Source: JBHIBA01 sp046758845 (GTDB taxonomy: Bacteria > UBA8248 > JACPRG01 > G963555815). From it: 16,439 nucleotides of DNA. The DNA lies in assembly GCA_046758845.1 (NCBI GenBank), contig JBHIBA010000075.1:1-16439 (forward strand), in the 5' to 3' direction. The notes below the pieces were generated by a model, which made no database searches, was not told the origin of the DNA, and saw only the letters and a list, made by a program, of their open reading frames with translations. Below are positions 1-5,993 of the stretch, in pieces. The position numbers and the translations under genes are program-made. The first letter of the stretch is position 1, and the number at the start of each line of letters is the position of its first letter.

Positions 1-95
1 CGGGGACCTCGCACCACGCCAATTCGGGCAGAAAGGGGAAACCACCCTGCGTCCTTTCCCACAAGATGGGCGGTGGGCAAAACCTTCTCGCTCAC
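1..95 (-). CDS. Possible 5' end of a further gene, cut by the window edge
   Basis: A frame opens with GTG at 93-95, overlapping the TGA of the glycosyltransferase before it by four bases (GTGA), and stays open to the window edge. It would begin MSEKVLPTAHLVGKDAGWF. A weak GGTGG lies just upstream of the GTG. The other two minus-strand frames are also open over these 95 bases, so an open frame alone proves little. The case rests on the overlap, which matches the close packing of this gene run. The 31 visible residues match no family I recognise, so no function is offered. Confidence 0.35.
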   Translation of the reverse strand, partial: MSEKVLPTAHLVGKDAGWFPLSARIGVVRGP

Positions 96-1231
96 GCCAC
101 CAAGGACAACACATCGCGGACGTGCCGTTTCCAGCCCCAGTCTATCTGCTCCATCCGCCGTCCAGAGGCCTCAGAGAGCCTCTTGCGCAGGCCCTCATCC
201 CCAGCAACCCGCAAGATCTCCAGGGCCGCCGCCCGGGAGTCCAAGGGCGGGTAGTACAAGGCCGACTCCCCGAGGATCTCCCGGTTGACGGCCGTGCCCG
301 AGGCGACAACCGGCAACCCGGCGCTCATGGCCTCCAGCATCGGGAAGCCAAACGACTCGCAAAGAGAGGGGAAAACGAAAAGGTCACAGCCCTCGTAGAC
401 GGAGGCCATGGCGTTCTGGGGGATCCTGCCCAGAAGGAGGACGTCATTCTCAAGCCCCAGGTCCCGTGCGAGTCGGAGATACCGCCCAACGCCCTTCGGC
501 CAGTCAGCCGGCTCCATGGTCAGGAACAGGCAGGCATCGACCCCTGCGTCTCGCACCGCCCGAAGGGCGTGCAAAGTGATCTCCACCCCTTTGTACGGCG
601 CGGGATGTGTCGCGTACAGGAGCCGCACGCGACCCGGCCCGGCATCGGAGAGCAATCGGCGCGCCCGCTCCGGGAGGGGTTCACGATTCCCCAGAAACTC
701 CCCGGCGTCGAAACCGTGGGGAATGACATGGAACTTCCCTTCGGGGAAAAAGGGATAGCGCGCCCGGATCATCTCCCGCATGCCCAGGCTGGGAGTCACG
801 ACAGCCGCGGAGGCCCGCATCGTCCGGCAGGCGAGCCACCTCCGCACTCGCGCTTCCGTCCGCGCCCGCCGTCCGACCGTCTGGGGATAGTAGGGACAGA
901 AGTACACCTGGTTCCTTTGGAAGGTGATCTGCGGGACCGACGGCCGAAGCGGCCCGAAGTTCAAAAGGGAGATCAGCGCCTCGATCCCAAACCGTCGGAC
1001 AAGCCGGGGCACTTCCACCTGGTGCCAGTACAGCTGGCGGTTGAGCGATCCGTATAGGGACACGCGAAAGAGATGGGCATTGCAGGTCGGGGGGGGAAGT
1101 TCCAGATCCCTTCCTATGCAAAGCCAGAACTCATGCTCCCGCCCCACCTCTCCGAGGACGCCCGCGAAGCCCCGAAGGTGTCTGAGCGCTCCTCCCATGT
1201 TCGCCGCGACGGCATTGACGAGAACCCGCAT
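92..1231 (-). CDS. GT4-family glycosyltransferase (GT-B fold)
   Basis: A 379-residue cytosolic or membrane-associated sugar transferase, probably adding one residue to a lipid-linked glycan. The N-terminal acceptor domain opens with MRVLVNAVAANMGGALRHL, the usual GT4 strand and glycine-rich turn. The C-terminal nucleotide-sugar domain has YATHPAPYKG around residues 206-215 (Lys214 in the donor-phosphate position) and SLCESFGFPMLEAMSAG around 289-305, with Glu292 and Glu300 forming the E-x7-E motif of retaining GT-B enzymes. Length is normal for the family. The start is ATG with GAGG eight to eleven bases upstream. It lies nine bases after the YdcF-like gene and is probably co-transcribed with it. 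Family assignment is secure; donor and acceptor sugars cannot be read from the sequence. Confidence 0.93.
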   Translation of the reverse strand: MRVLVNAVAANMGGALRHLRGFAGVLGEVGREHEFWLCIGRDLELPPPTCNAHLFRVSLYGSLNRQLYWHQVEVPRLVRRFGIEALISLLNFGPLRPSVPQITFQRNQVYFCPYYPQTVGRRARTEARVRRWLACRTMRASAAVVTPSLGMREMIRARYPFFPEGKFHVIPHGFDAGEFLGNREPLPERARRLLSDAGPGRVRLLYATHPAPYKGVEITLHALRAVRDAGVDACLFLTMEPADWPKGVGRYLRLARDLGLENDVLLLGRIPQNAMASVYEGCDLFVFPSLCESFGFPMLEAMSAGLPVVASGTAVNREILGESALYYPPLDSRAAALEILRVAGDEGLRKRLSEASGRRMEQIDWGWKRHVRDVLSLVA

Positions 1232-1240
1232 GGCGTTCCC

Positions 1241-1951
1241 TCAGCACGTCGCGACTGCGTAAAGGAGCTTTATATACTCGGAAAGAAACGTCTTCACCCC
1301 CCGGCGATGCCTCCACCAATTGTCCTCATGGAACCAGCTGGAGGATACAGGATGCAGGAAGACCCGCGTGGAAGCCCTTCTTATCAAGTGTCGGAAAACC
1401 CAGCGGACGCGACGCATGTGATACGGTGAGCTCACGATAATGACACTGGGTATCTCCTTCGACTCCATCACCTCGCTAACCGCGCGGGCCTCTTGGCAGG
1501 TGGAGGCGGCCGTCGCATCGAGCAGCAACGCAGAATCGGGGATCGCCCCCCGGCTCAGAACACGCTCCAGCTCCGCGCTCCAGGGCACGACGACCGGATC
1601 CTCCTTCCGGGGATGAGACTTGGGAGTCCGAGTCCCCGCGCCGTCCTTCCTGTTCCCGCCCGACACGTCCGCCGACGTGAACAAAACCCTTTGCCCGTAT
1701 CCCCTCTGGTATAACCGGACGCCTTCCCCGATCCGCTCGCCGTCTCCCCCCAGCACCACAATCAGGTCCGCCGGGGCCAACGGGTCGGCGAGGACCAGCC
1801 ACCGCGCCAGGGGGGGGAATATCCACCTGGGACCCGCCGCGGCCAACATGGCCCCCAGGACGGCCGGGCCAATCAACCAGCCGCTTCGCCAAAACCGCCG
1901 AGGCCTTCTCGAGTAAGCGGCCAAGGAACTCCCCTGTTCCTTACGGTTCAC
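1241..1951 (-). CDS. YdcF/SanA/ElyC-like (DUF218) membrane-anchored protein
   Basis: A 236-residue protein with one N-terminal membrane segment (about residues 24-42) and a DUF218 domain expected outside the membrane. Family landmarks are ADLIVVLGGDGERI (61-74), STCQEARAVSEVM (about 150-162) and VSSPYHMRRVRWVF (173-186), followed by the C-terminal NWWRHRRG segment seen in YdcF-like proteins. DUF218 proteins are linked to envelope and glycan metabolism (ElyC, SanA), but their chemistry is poorly known. A charged, low-complexity insert (about residues 94-120) splits the domain. The start is GTG with no recognisable Shine-Dalgarno, overlapping the TGA of a doubtful small frame; translation may depend on coupling, or the start may be misplaced. 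Next to two glycosyltransferases, a role in polymer assembly is plausible. Confidence 0.85.
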   Translation of the reverse strand: MNRKEQGSSLAAYSRRPRRFWRSGWLIGPAVLGAMLAAAGPRWIFPPLARWLVLADPLAPADLIVVLGGDGERIGEGVRLYQRGYGQRVLFTSADVSGGNRKDGAGTRTPKSHPRKEDPVVVPWSAELERVLSRGAIPDSALLLDATAASTCQEARAVSEVMESKEIPSVIIVSSPYHMRRVRWVFRHLIRRASTRVFLHPVSSSWFHEDNWWRHRRGVKTFLSEYIKLLYAVATC

Positions 1952-2094
1952 GCAATGGCCGTGGTGACTTCGGTCGCGCGGTGCACAGGGAAATCAACGG
2001 ACCTGCCTCTCCTCGGGAAGGCGATATCATGGCTCCGGCAACGAACGACACGCACACGCGTCCAGGGCGGCCCGCGGGTTCCTTCTTCCCTCAC
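1948..2094 (-). CDS. Doubtful 48-codon small ORF bridging the 139-base gap
   Basis: A frame starts with GTG at 2092-2094, overlapping the TGA of the large membrane glycosyltransferase (GTGA), and stops with TGA at 1948-1950, overlapping the GTG of the YdcF-like gene (GTGA). It would encode about 48 residues beginning MREEGTRGPPWTRVRVV, rich in Arg, with no hydrophobic core and no recognisable motif. GGAGGG lies directly against the GTG, too close for a normal ribosome site. Any TGA preceded by A or G gives such an overlap, so two overlaps are only mild evidence. Its value is that it would explain how the YdcF-like gene, which lacks its own ribosome site, is translated. It may well be non-coding. 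Confidence 0.2.
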   Translation of the reverse strand: MREEGTRGPPWTRVRVVRCRSHDIAFPRRGRSVDFPVHRATEVTTAIA

Positions 2095-4007
2095 CCCTCC
2101 AACAACCTCACGACCACCGGTCTCACGCTCTTTCGGGGCCAATCGAGGGACCGGTAGAAAGGGACCATCCGCCTGTCCTGATAGAGCACTTCCCCATACC
2201 GGTCCACCAACTTCTTGAACAAGAGGGCGACGTGCCGCTCGAGCCGCTGTACCCTATCCGACTGGCGGCTCTCCGCCTGGGAAAGCACAGCCGAGTCGAA
2301 GAACACGTGGGTGAATCCCTCGTCCTTGAGCCGTCGGTAAAGTTCCTCCTCGTCCCTGAGACGAGTCCAATCCAGGAACCCGTGAATGTGAATGCTCGTT
2401 GGGACATAGTTCACATCTAAATAGAGGTGAACAGGGATGATCAAGGGAAACACCTTGTCTCTGGAGCTCAGATGTTGGTTGATCCACATCACGTCTTTGT
2501 AATACCAGAGCTTCCGTTCCAGGAAGGACCGTTCCGGTTCTGCGCCGAAGACAACGGGTAAGAACTGGGCGTTGTAGACACCGTTAAAGCCGACACCGGT
2601 CCCCACCGCGAGGAGGAAGGACCCCCCTGCCACGAGGCTCGCCACCGTCCCGAGCCTGAGGGCCTGGCTTGTGCCAATGGCCAACAGAAGAGACAGAACG
2701 GCCACGGCGGGCAGCAGATGCCTGGCCCGCTGCGCCGCCACGAATAACCACAGGAGATAGAAGAGGGATGAGAAAGCAAAAAGCACAAGGGCTGGTTGCA
2801 TCGCCCTCCGGGTCTTCACCGACCAAAGCCCCAAAGGCAGAAGGGGCAACAGAGAAAGGAACGCAGGGCCATACCCCTGGAGGCCGTCTTTCATTGTCAG
2901 CGTCCAAGGCCCTAAAAAAAACGCCGCGACGTTGCGCCCAAGGGGACGCTTGTGCTGGCGGACGAAGACGCGAAAGCTGGCATCCATCGCCTCGCTCCAG
3001 TACCTCCCACCAAAAATCGAGTAGAAGGTCGGATAGACGGGGTTTCCTGTGTAAATTGCGTTCCGGATGTAGAAGGGACTGCCAACAACTGCTGAGACCA
3101 CGATGAAAACCAAAAGGGCCTTCCACAACAGCCCAAAAAGCCGATCCCGGAGGAGCACCGCAACCAGGAGAACCGTCAGCACGAGGACCGCAAACAGGCC
3201 ATAGTACTTCGTCCCCGCTGCGAACCCGGCGAAGATGCCCGAGGGGACCAGCCACCGGAGCGAACTCGGTTCCCTTGTCCATTCCAAGAAGGCCAGAAGG
3301 GCGAGAAAGCTGAAAAGCGTCAGCCCGACTTCCAACTGGCCCGTGACGGCCACCTGCGTAACCAAGGGAGCCGTGTACAGTAGTGCTGCCGCCAACAGGC
3401 CGACCCGGACCGACCCGAACCACCTCTGTCCGGCGAGGACGACCGCGCCCGCAAGAAGAACGCCGGCGCCCCAGCTCACCAGCGCCGCCTCCTTGGCGCC
3501 GGACAGGAGCATCCCCAAGAGGTACAACATGTGCAGGCCCATGATGTTGGCCTGGTAGCTCCCGAGGATGAAATCTACCCTCCCCCGATCGACATAGAGC
3601 TTTGGATAAGCAAAATGATAATTGATCGCGTCCGCGGCCGTAGGCGGAGCCAGTGCGACGAGTCCATTGAGCGCGACGCATACCAAGAGAACCGCCACCA
3701 AGAGGTAATCGAAAGCCCCAAGCCTTCCCCTCGCCTCCGGCATCGAAGGAATGTTCTTCCAGCGCCGGGCCGCAACGAGCAGCCCCGCCGCCGAGAGGAC
3801 GCTCAGGAAAACAACTGCGATCGTCCGGGAAAGCAGTCCGGCCGCTCCCGAGAAGAAGACGACGTAGGAAAGAACAACCAGCCCGCATCCCATGGCCATA
3901 ACGGCGTGCTGCCAGAAGCTCGACCATTGAAGCCTGAATGGACGAAGGGTTAGGGAACCCAGACCGTAAGAAGCCAGAAACACCAAGCCAAAGTAGAGAA
4001 ACTTCAT
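2091..4007 (-). CDS. GT-C superfamily (GT39/ArnT-like) polytopic membrane glycosyltransferase
   Basis: A 638-residue inner-membrane protein with roughly 11-13 hydrophobic segments. Such enzymes use polyprenyl-phosphate sugars on the outer face of the membrane. Supporting motifs are APPTAADAINYHFAYPKLYV (about 120-139), with Asp126 in the first external loop where GT39-like enzymes keep a catalytic acidic residue; GTKYYG (265-270); and PFYIRNAIYTGNPVYPTFY (311-329), typical of these proteins. A soluble C-terminal region (about 500-638) contains WYYKDVMWINQHL and resembles the periplasmic tails of the family. The start is ATG with only a weak ribosome site, 12 bases after a small membrane-protein gene. 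A different frame of the same strand is open for 513 codons across this gene but lacks membrane segments and is a shadow. Exact sugar and acceptor are unknown. Confidence 0.85.
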   Translation of the reverse strand: MKFLYFGLVFLASYGLGSLTLRPFRLQWSSFWQHAVMAMGCGLVVLSYVVFFSGAAGLLSRTIAVVFLSVLSAAGLLVAARRWKNIPSMPEARGRLGAFDYLLVAVLLVCVALNGLVALAPPTAADAINYHFAYPKLYVDRGRVDFILGSYQANIMGLHMLYLLGMLLSGAKEAALVSWGAGVLLAGAVVLAGQRWFGSVRVGLLAAALLYTAPLVTQVAVTGQLEVGLTLFSFLALLAFLEWTREPSSLRWLVPSGIFAGFAAGTKYYGLFAVLVLTVLLVAVLLRDRLFGLLWKALLVFIVVSAVVGSPFYIRNAIYTGNPVYPTFYSIFGGRYWSEAMDASFRVFVRQHKRPLGRNVAAFFLGPWTLTMKDGLQGYGPAFLSLLPLLPLGLWSVKTRRAMQPALVLFAFSSLFYLLWLFVAAQRARHLLPAVAVLSLLLAIGTSQALRLGTVASLVAGGSFLLAVGTGVGFNGVYNAQFLPVVFGAEPERSFLERKLWYYKDVMWINQHLSSRDKVFPLIIPVHLYLDVNYVPTSIHIHGFLDWTRLRDEEELYRRLKDEGFTHVFFDSAVLSQAESRQSDRVQRLERHVALLFKKLVDRYGEVLYQDRRMVPFYRSLDWPRKSVRPVVVRLLEG

Positions 4008-4019
4008 CTCGCACGAAAC

Positions 4020-4154
4020 CTAAAAGAGCTTGGCAAGCCTTTTGGACAAGAAGTCCCAACTCGCCAAAACGAAGGCCAAATAAACTATCACGACCCAACA
4101 TCCGTACAGGAGCCAACCGGTCCATTTGCCTCCCGGTATGCCGGATAACCTCAC
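4020..4154 (-). CDS. Small single-pass membrane protein (44 residues)
   Basis: This short frame fills the gap between the PaaK/CapK-like gene and the membrane glycosyltransferase. It starts with GTG at 4152-4154, overlapping the preceding TGA by four bases (GTGA), and ends with TAG at 4020-4022, 12 bases before the next ATG. The product starts MRLSGIPGGKWTGW, continues with one hydrophobic, aromatic-rich segment at about residues 14-33 (YGCWVVIVYLAFVLASW), and ends in a short basic tail (DFLSKRLAKLF). It is below usual gene-caller length limits. The membrane segment, the overlap and the close fit make it likely real; it matches no family I can name. It could be an anchor or partner subunit for the neighbouring ligase or transferase (inference). 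Confidence 0.55.
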   Translation of the reverse strand: MRLSGIPGGKWTGWLLYGCWVVIVYLAFVLASWDFLSKRLAKLF

Positions 4155-5539
4155 GCGCTGACCTCCGAGATCACCCAACGGAACTTGCCCGACGGGTCAT
4201 TCGGGATCCGACTCACGACGTGGGCCTCGATGAAAAACTCTCTTCCCACGTGTTCCAGGAGTACCCCTTTAAGAAGCTCGACCTGGTCTGACGAAATGGT
4301 CCCGTCGGTCTCCAACAGGACTTCAAGGGCGTCAATCCGCTTCTGGACCACGCGGTACCGCCTCACCCCGGGCTGCTGTCTCATGACGTAGTCGAAGAGC
4401 TCGGCGTGAACGACCTGCCCGCCGGGCCTTCGGACCAAGTCGTTGTCCCGGCCGACGATCCGCCTCAGGGCCAGGAGCTGCCGCCCGCAGGGGCAGTCGT
4501 CCGGCGCGACTTCAACCACGTCTCCGATCCGATAGCGTAGAAGGGGAAAGGTCAGGTTCATCAGCGGGGTGATCAGAAGCTCCCCCGTCTCGGGCTCGAC
4601 CTCGAAACAGGCGACCTCCTCGCTCAAGTGAATGCGCCCGGCCTCACACTCGTACCCCAGGACACCTGACTCCACACATCCGTACTCGCAGACCAGGCGC
4701 GTTCCGAAGACCTCCTCGATCACCTCCTTCTGGGACCGGTGGAGGCTTTCCGACGTGTAGATCACGACCTTGGGCCGCCAGCCGCCCAGAGGCAATGCCG
4801 CGTCCCGGATGAACTTGGCGAAGAGATAGATGGCGACCCCGTACCCGAACACCAGCTCCGGTCTCTTCCGGAGCAAAAGGCCGTGGACCTTCCTGAACCG
4901 TTCCTCGGAGCTGTCGAACGGAGAGACGACCGTCGTCAAAAGGAGCCAATCCTTCAGCCACTTCCCGTAGCTCAACGCCTTTCCGCGAAACGTCCGCTCG
5001 AAGGGGGCCGACACCCCCCAAAACTTGAGCTCCGGCGCGCACACGTCCACGCCCCACCAGCGCCGTCCCCGAAGACCCCCCGCGTACCCGTAGGAACTCG
5101 ACACGGCGTCCGACCAGATTGTCGTCGGAGTCCCGGTCGAACCGCTTGTCCTGCTCATGCGGGGATACGGGCCCGGCGCCTCCGAGCGCAACGCGTCGCC
5201 TTCCCTCTGAATGTCGGTCTTTGACAGGGCCGGAACCAGGCGCGAGAAATCCCCGGAGTCCCGGAGGGAGTCCGGCTTTATTCCAAGGCGCCTAAACAGG
5301 GCCCGGTAGTATGGCACCGTCTTGTAGGCATGGTCCACCAGCCGCCGCAGGCGATCCCATTGAAGACGCAGAATCTCCTCCCGAGAGTACCACTGCGTCT
5401 GCTCCAGCTCTGCCAAGGCTGCAAGCGAAGCCTTGCGGGTCGCCATTTCCTTCGCCGGAAAAATCACCCGCCGCGCAAACGTTCGTTTCAGTTCCCTTGA
5501 GAAAGACCCCCGTCCAAATATCCTCTTTCTGTGGTTCAT
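4151..5539 (-). CDS. PaaK/CapK-type adenylate-forming enzyme (phenylacetate-CoA ligase family)
   Basis: A 462-residue member of the ANL superfamily that would activate a carboxylate with ATP to an acyl-adenylate. CapK-like members are common in capsule and exopolysaccharide loci, where their substrates are mostly unknown. Motifs: the P-loop RTSGSTGTPTTIW (130-142); YGCVESGVLGYEC (286-298) in the position of the ANL adenine-binding motif; RYRIGDVVEV (335-344) with the ATP-ribose Asp340; a CPCGRQL element (349-355) typical of PaaK-like proteins; RIVGRDND (360-367) at the hinge; and SGKFRWV near the C terminus with Lys452 as the likely catalytic lysine. The domain is complete. The start is ATG with a poor ribosome site. 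It follows a 454-base repeat-rich gap and so probably opens the left-hand block. Confidence 0.88.
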   Translation of the reverse strand: MNHRKRIFGRGSFSRELKRTFARRVIFPAKEMATRKASLAALAELEQTQWYSREEILRLQWDRLRRLVDHAYKTVPYYRALFRRLGIKPDSLRDSGDFSRLVPALSKTDIQREGDALRSEAPGPYPRMSRTSGSTGTPTTIWSDAVSSSYGYAGGLRGRRWWGVDVCAPELKFWGVSAPFERTFRGKALSYGKWLKDWLLLTTVVSPFDSSEERFRKVHGLLLRKRPELVFGYGVAIYLFAKFIRDAALPLGGWRPKVVIYTSESLHRSQKEVIEEVFGTRLVCEYGCVESGVLGYECEAGRIHLSEEVACFEVEPETGELLITPLMNLTFPLLRYRIGDVVEVAPDDCPCGRQLLALRRIVGRDNDLVRRPGGQVVHAELFDYVMRQQPGVRRYRVVQKRIDALEVLLETDGTISSDQVELLKGVLLEHVGREFFIEAHVVSRIPNDPSGKFRWVISEVSA

Positions 5540-5582
5540 TCTTCAGCCGCTATTGAGCACGGCATAAATAATGTCCTCATTG

Positions 5583-5608
5583 CCGCCCGACGCAGATCTG
5601 TCGGGCGG
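5583..5608. repeat. Hairpin, 9-bp perfect stem
   Basis: CCGCCCGAC (5583-5591) and GTCGGGCGG (5600-5608) are perfect reverse complements around the eight-base loop GCAGATCT. Its right arm overlaps the first base-paired arm of the neighbouring 27-base repeat, so the two structures exclude each other. Confidence 0.75.
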
Positions 5609-5628
5609 GTACGTAGACCCGTCCCTAC
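5602..5628 (-). repeat. Palindromic repeat family A, copy 1
   Basis: Read on the minus strand this 27-base unit starts GTAGGGACGGGTCTACG and ends TACCCGCCCG. It aligns without gaps to copy 2 at 5657-5683, in opposite orientation. The stem is GGGT/ACCC extended by a C-G pair, then an A-C mismatch and further G-C pairs. The fourth pair from the loop is G-C here and C-G in copy 2, a compensatory change. Confidence 0.75.
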
Positions 5629-5656
5629 ATTGGGCGCCGGGCGCGGATTTCTGCTC

Positions 5657-5683
5657 GTAGGGGCCGGTCTCCGCACCGGCCCG
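5657..5683 (+). repeat. Palindromic repeat family A, copy 2
   Basis: The unit starts GTAGGGGCCGGTCTCCG and ends CACCGGCCCG. GGGCCGGT (5661-5668) and ACCGGCCC (5675-5682) form a perfect 8-bp stem around the loop CTCCGC. It is the inverted partner of the copy at 5602-5628, with 28 bases between them. The layout resembles REP-type elements, but I cannot assign it to a named family. Confidence 0.75.
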
Positions 5684-5773
5684 TTGCAGGACTTCGAAGG
5701 TCCACATAGGACATTGCTGATGCAGGAGTCAATAGTGCTCCTGTTCATAAACTCGCATACAAATCTTAAGGTC

Positions 5774-5836
5774 GTAGCCCCGATCTGAGCGAGGGGTCGC
5801 AGACCCCGCGGGCGCAGCCCGTAGCGGAGATCGGGG
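5774..5836 (+). repeat. Branched palindromic repeat family B, copy 1
   Basis: An outer 9-bp perfect stem, CCCCGATCT (5778-5786) with AGATCGGGG (5828-5836), encloses two smaller perfect hairpins: GGGGTC-GCA-GACCCC (5793-5807) and CGGGC-GCA-GCCCG (5809-5821). This folds as a three-way junction with two identical GCA loops. The unit begins GTAGCCCCGATCTGAGC and closes with AGCGGAGATCGGGG; both ends match copy 2 on the opposite strand. Confidence 0.8.
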
Positions 5837-5847
5837 TGGATTCACAC

Positions 5848-5905
5848 GCCGCGATTTCCGCTGAGCCTGCACTGAGCGAAGCGAATGTGCTCAAATCGCG
5901 GCTAC
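5848..5905 (-). repeat. Branched palindromic repeat family B, copy 2
   Basis: The outer stem is 10 bp and perfect: GCCGCGATTT (5848-5857) with AAATCGCGGC (5893-5902), with an inner TGAGC/GCTCA stem. Read on the minus strand it begins GTAGCCGCGATTTGAGC and closes with AGCGGAAATCGCGG. It matches 15 of 17 bases of the left end and 12 of 14 bases of the right end of copy 1, and both arm differences are compensated on the opposite arm. The interior differs from copy 1 and lacks the GCA-loop hairpins. Confidence 0.8.
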
Positions 5906-5993
5906 GCCTCTTGTGCAAGAGTGCCCTGTGGATCAACGCGTTGCCTGAGCCGGAGGACATCGCAATACGTCACCGTAATTCCGGCCAGGAGTA

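Larger units (their letters stand above)
5540..5993. other. Repeat-rich intergenic region between two gene blocks
   Basis: These 454 bases contain no credible gene. Short open frames on the minus strand (5536-5748 and 5766-5960) run straight through palindromic repeats and look like translated repeat sequence. From left to right it holds a hairpin (5583-5608), an inverted pair of 27-base palindromes (5602-5628 and 5657-5683), a weaker hairpin CAGGAG/CTCCTG (5723-5743), an inverted pair of larger branched palindromes (5774-5836 and 5848-5905), and a small palindrome CTCTTG-TG-CAAGAG (5908-5921). It lies downstream of the transglutaminase-like gene, so it may end transcription of the right-hand block. 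No U-tract typical of an intrinsic terminator follows any stem. No convincing promoter for the CapK-like gene was found. Confidence 0.8.

Noticed and set aside
122..1057. A 311-codon plus-strand open frame
   Set aside because: It is antisense to the GT4 glycosyltransferase and has no recognisable motif.
2584..4125. A 513-codon open frame on the minus strand
   Set aside because: It overlaps the GT-C gene in another frame, lacks membrane segments and family motifs, and its composition is typical of a shadow frame in GC-rich DNA.
5774..5836. The branched palindrome as a tRNA or riboswitch
   Set aside because: It has only two internal arms with three-base loops and no conserved tRNA bases or known riboswitch core; its inverted partner points to a repeat element.
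5536..5960. Two minus-strand open frames of 64-70 codons in the repeat region
   Set aside because: They are built from the palindromic repeats, have Arg/Ser/Pro-rich products and no ribosome sites; such frames are often annotated as hypothetical proteins by mistake.
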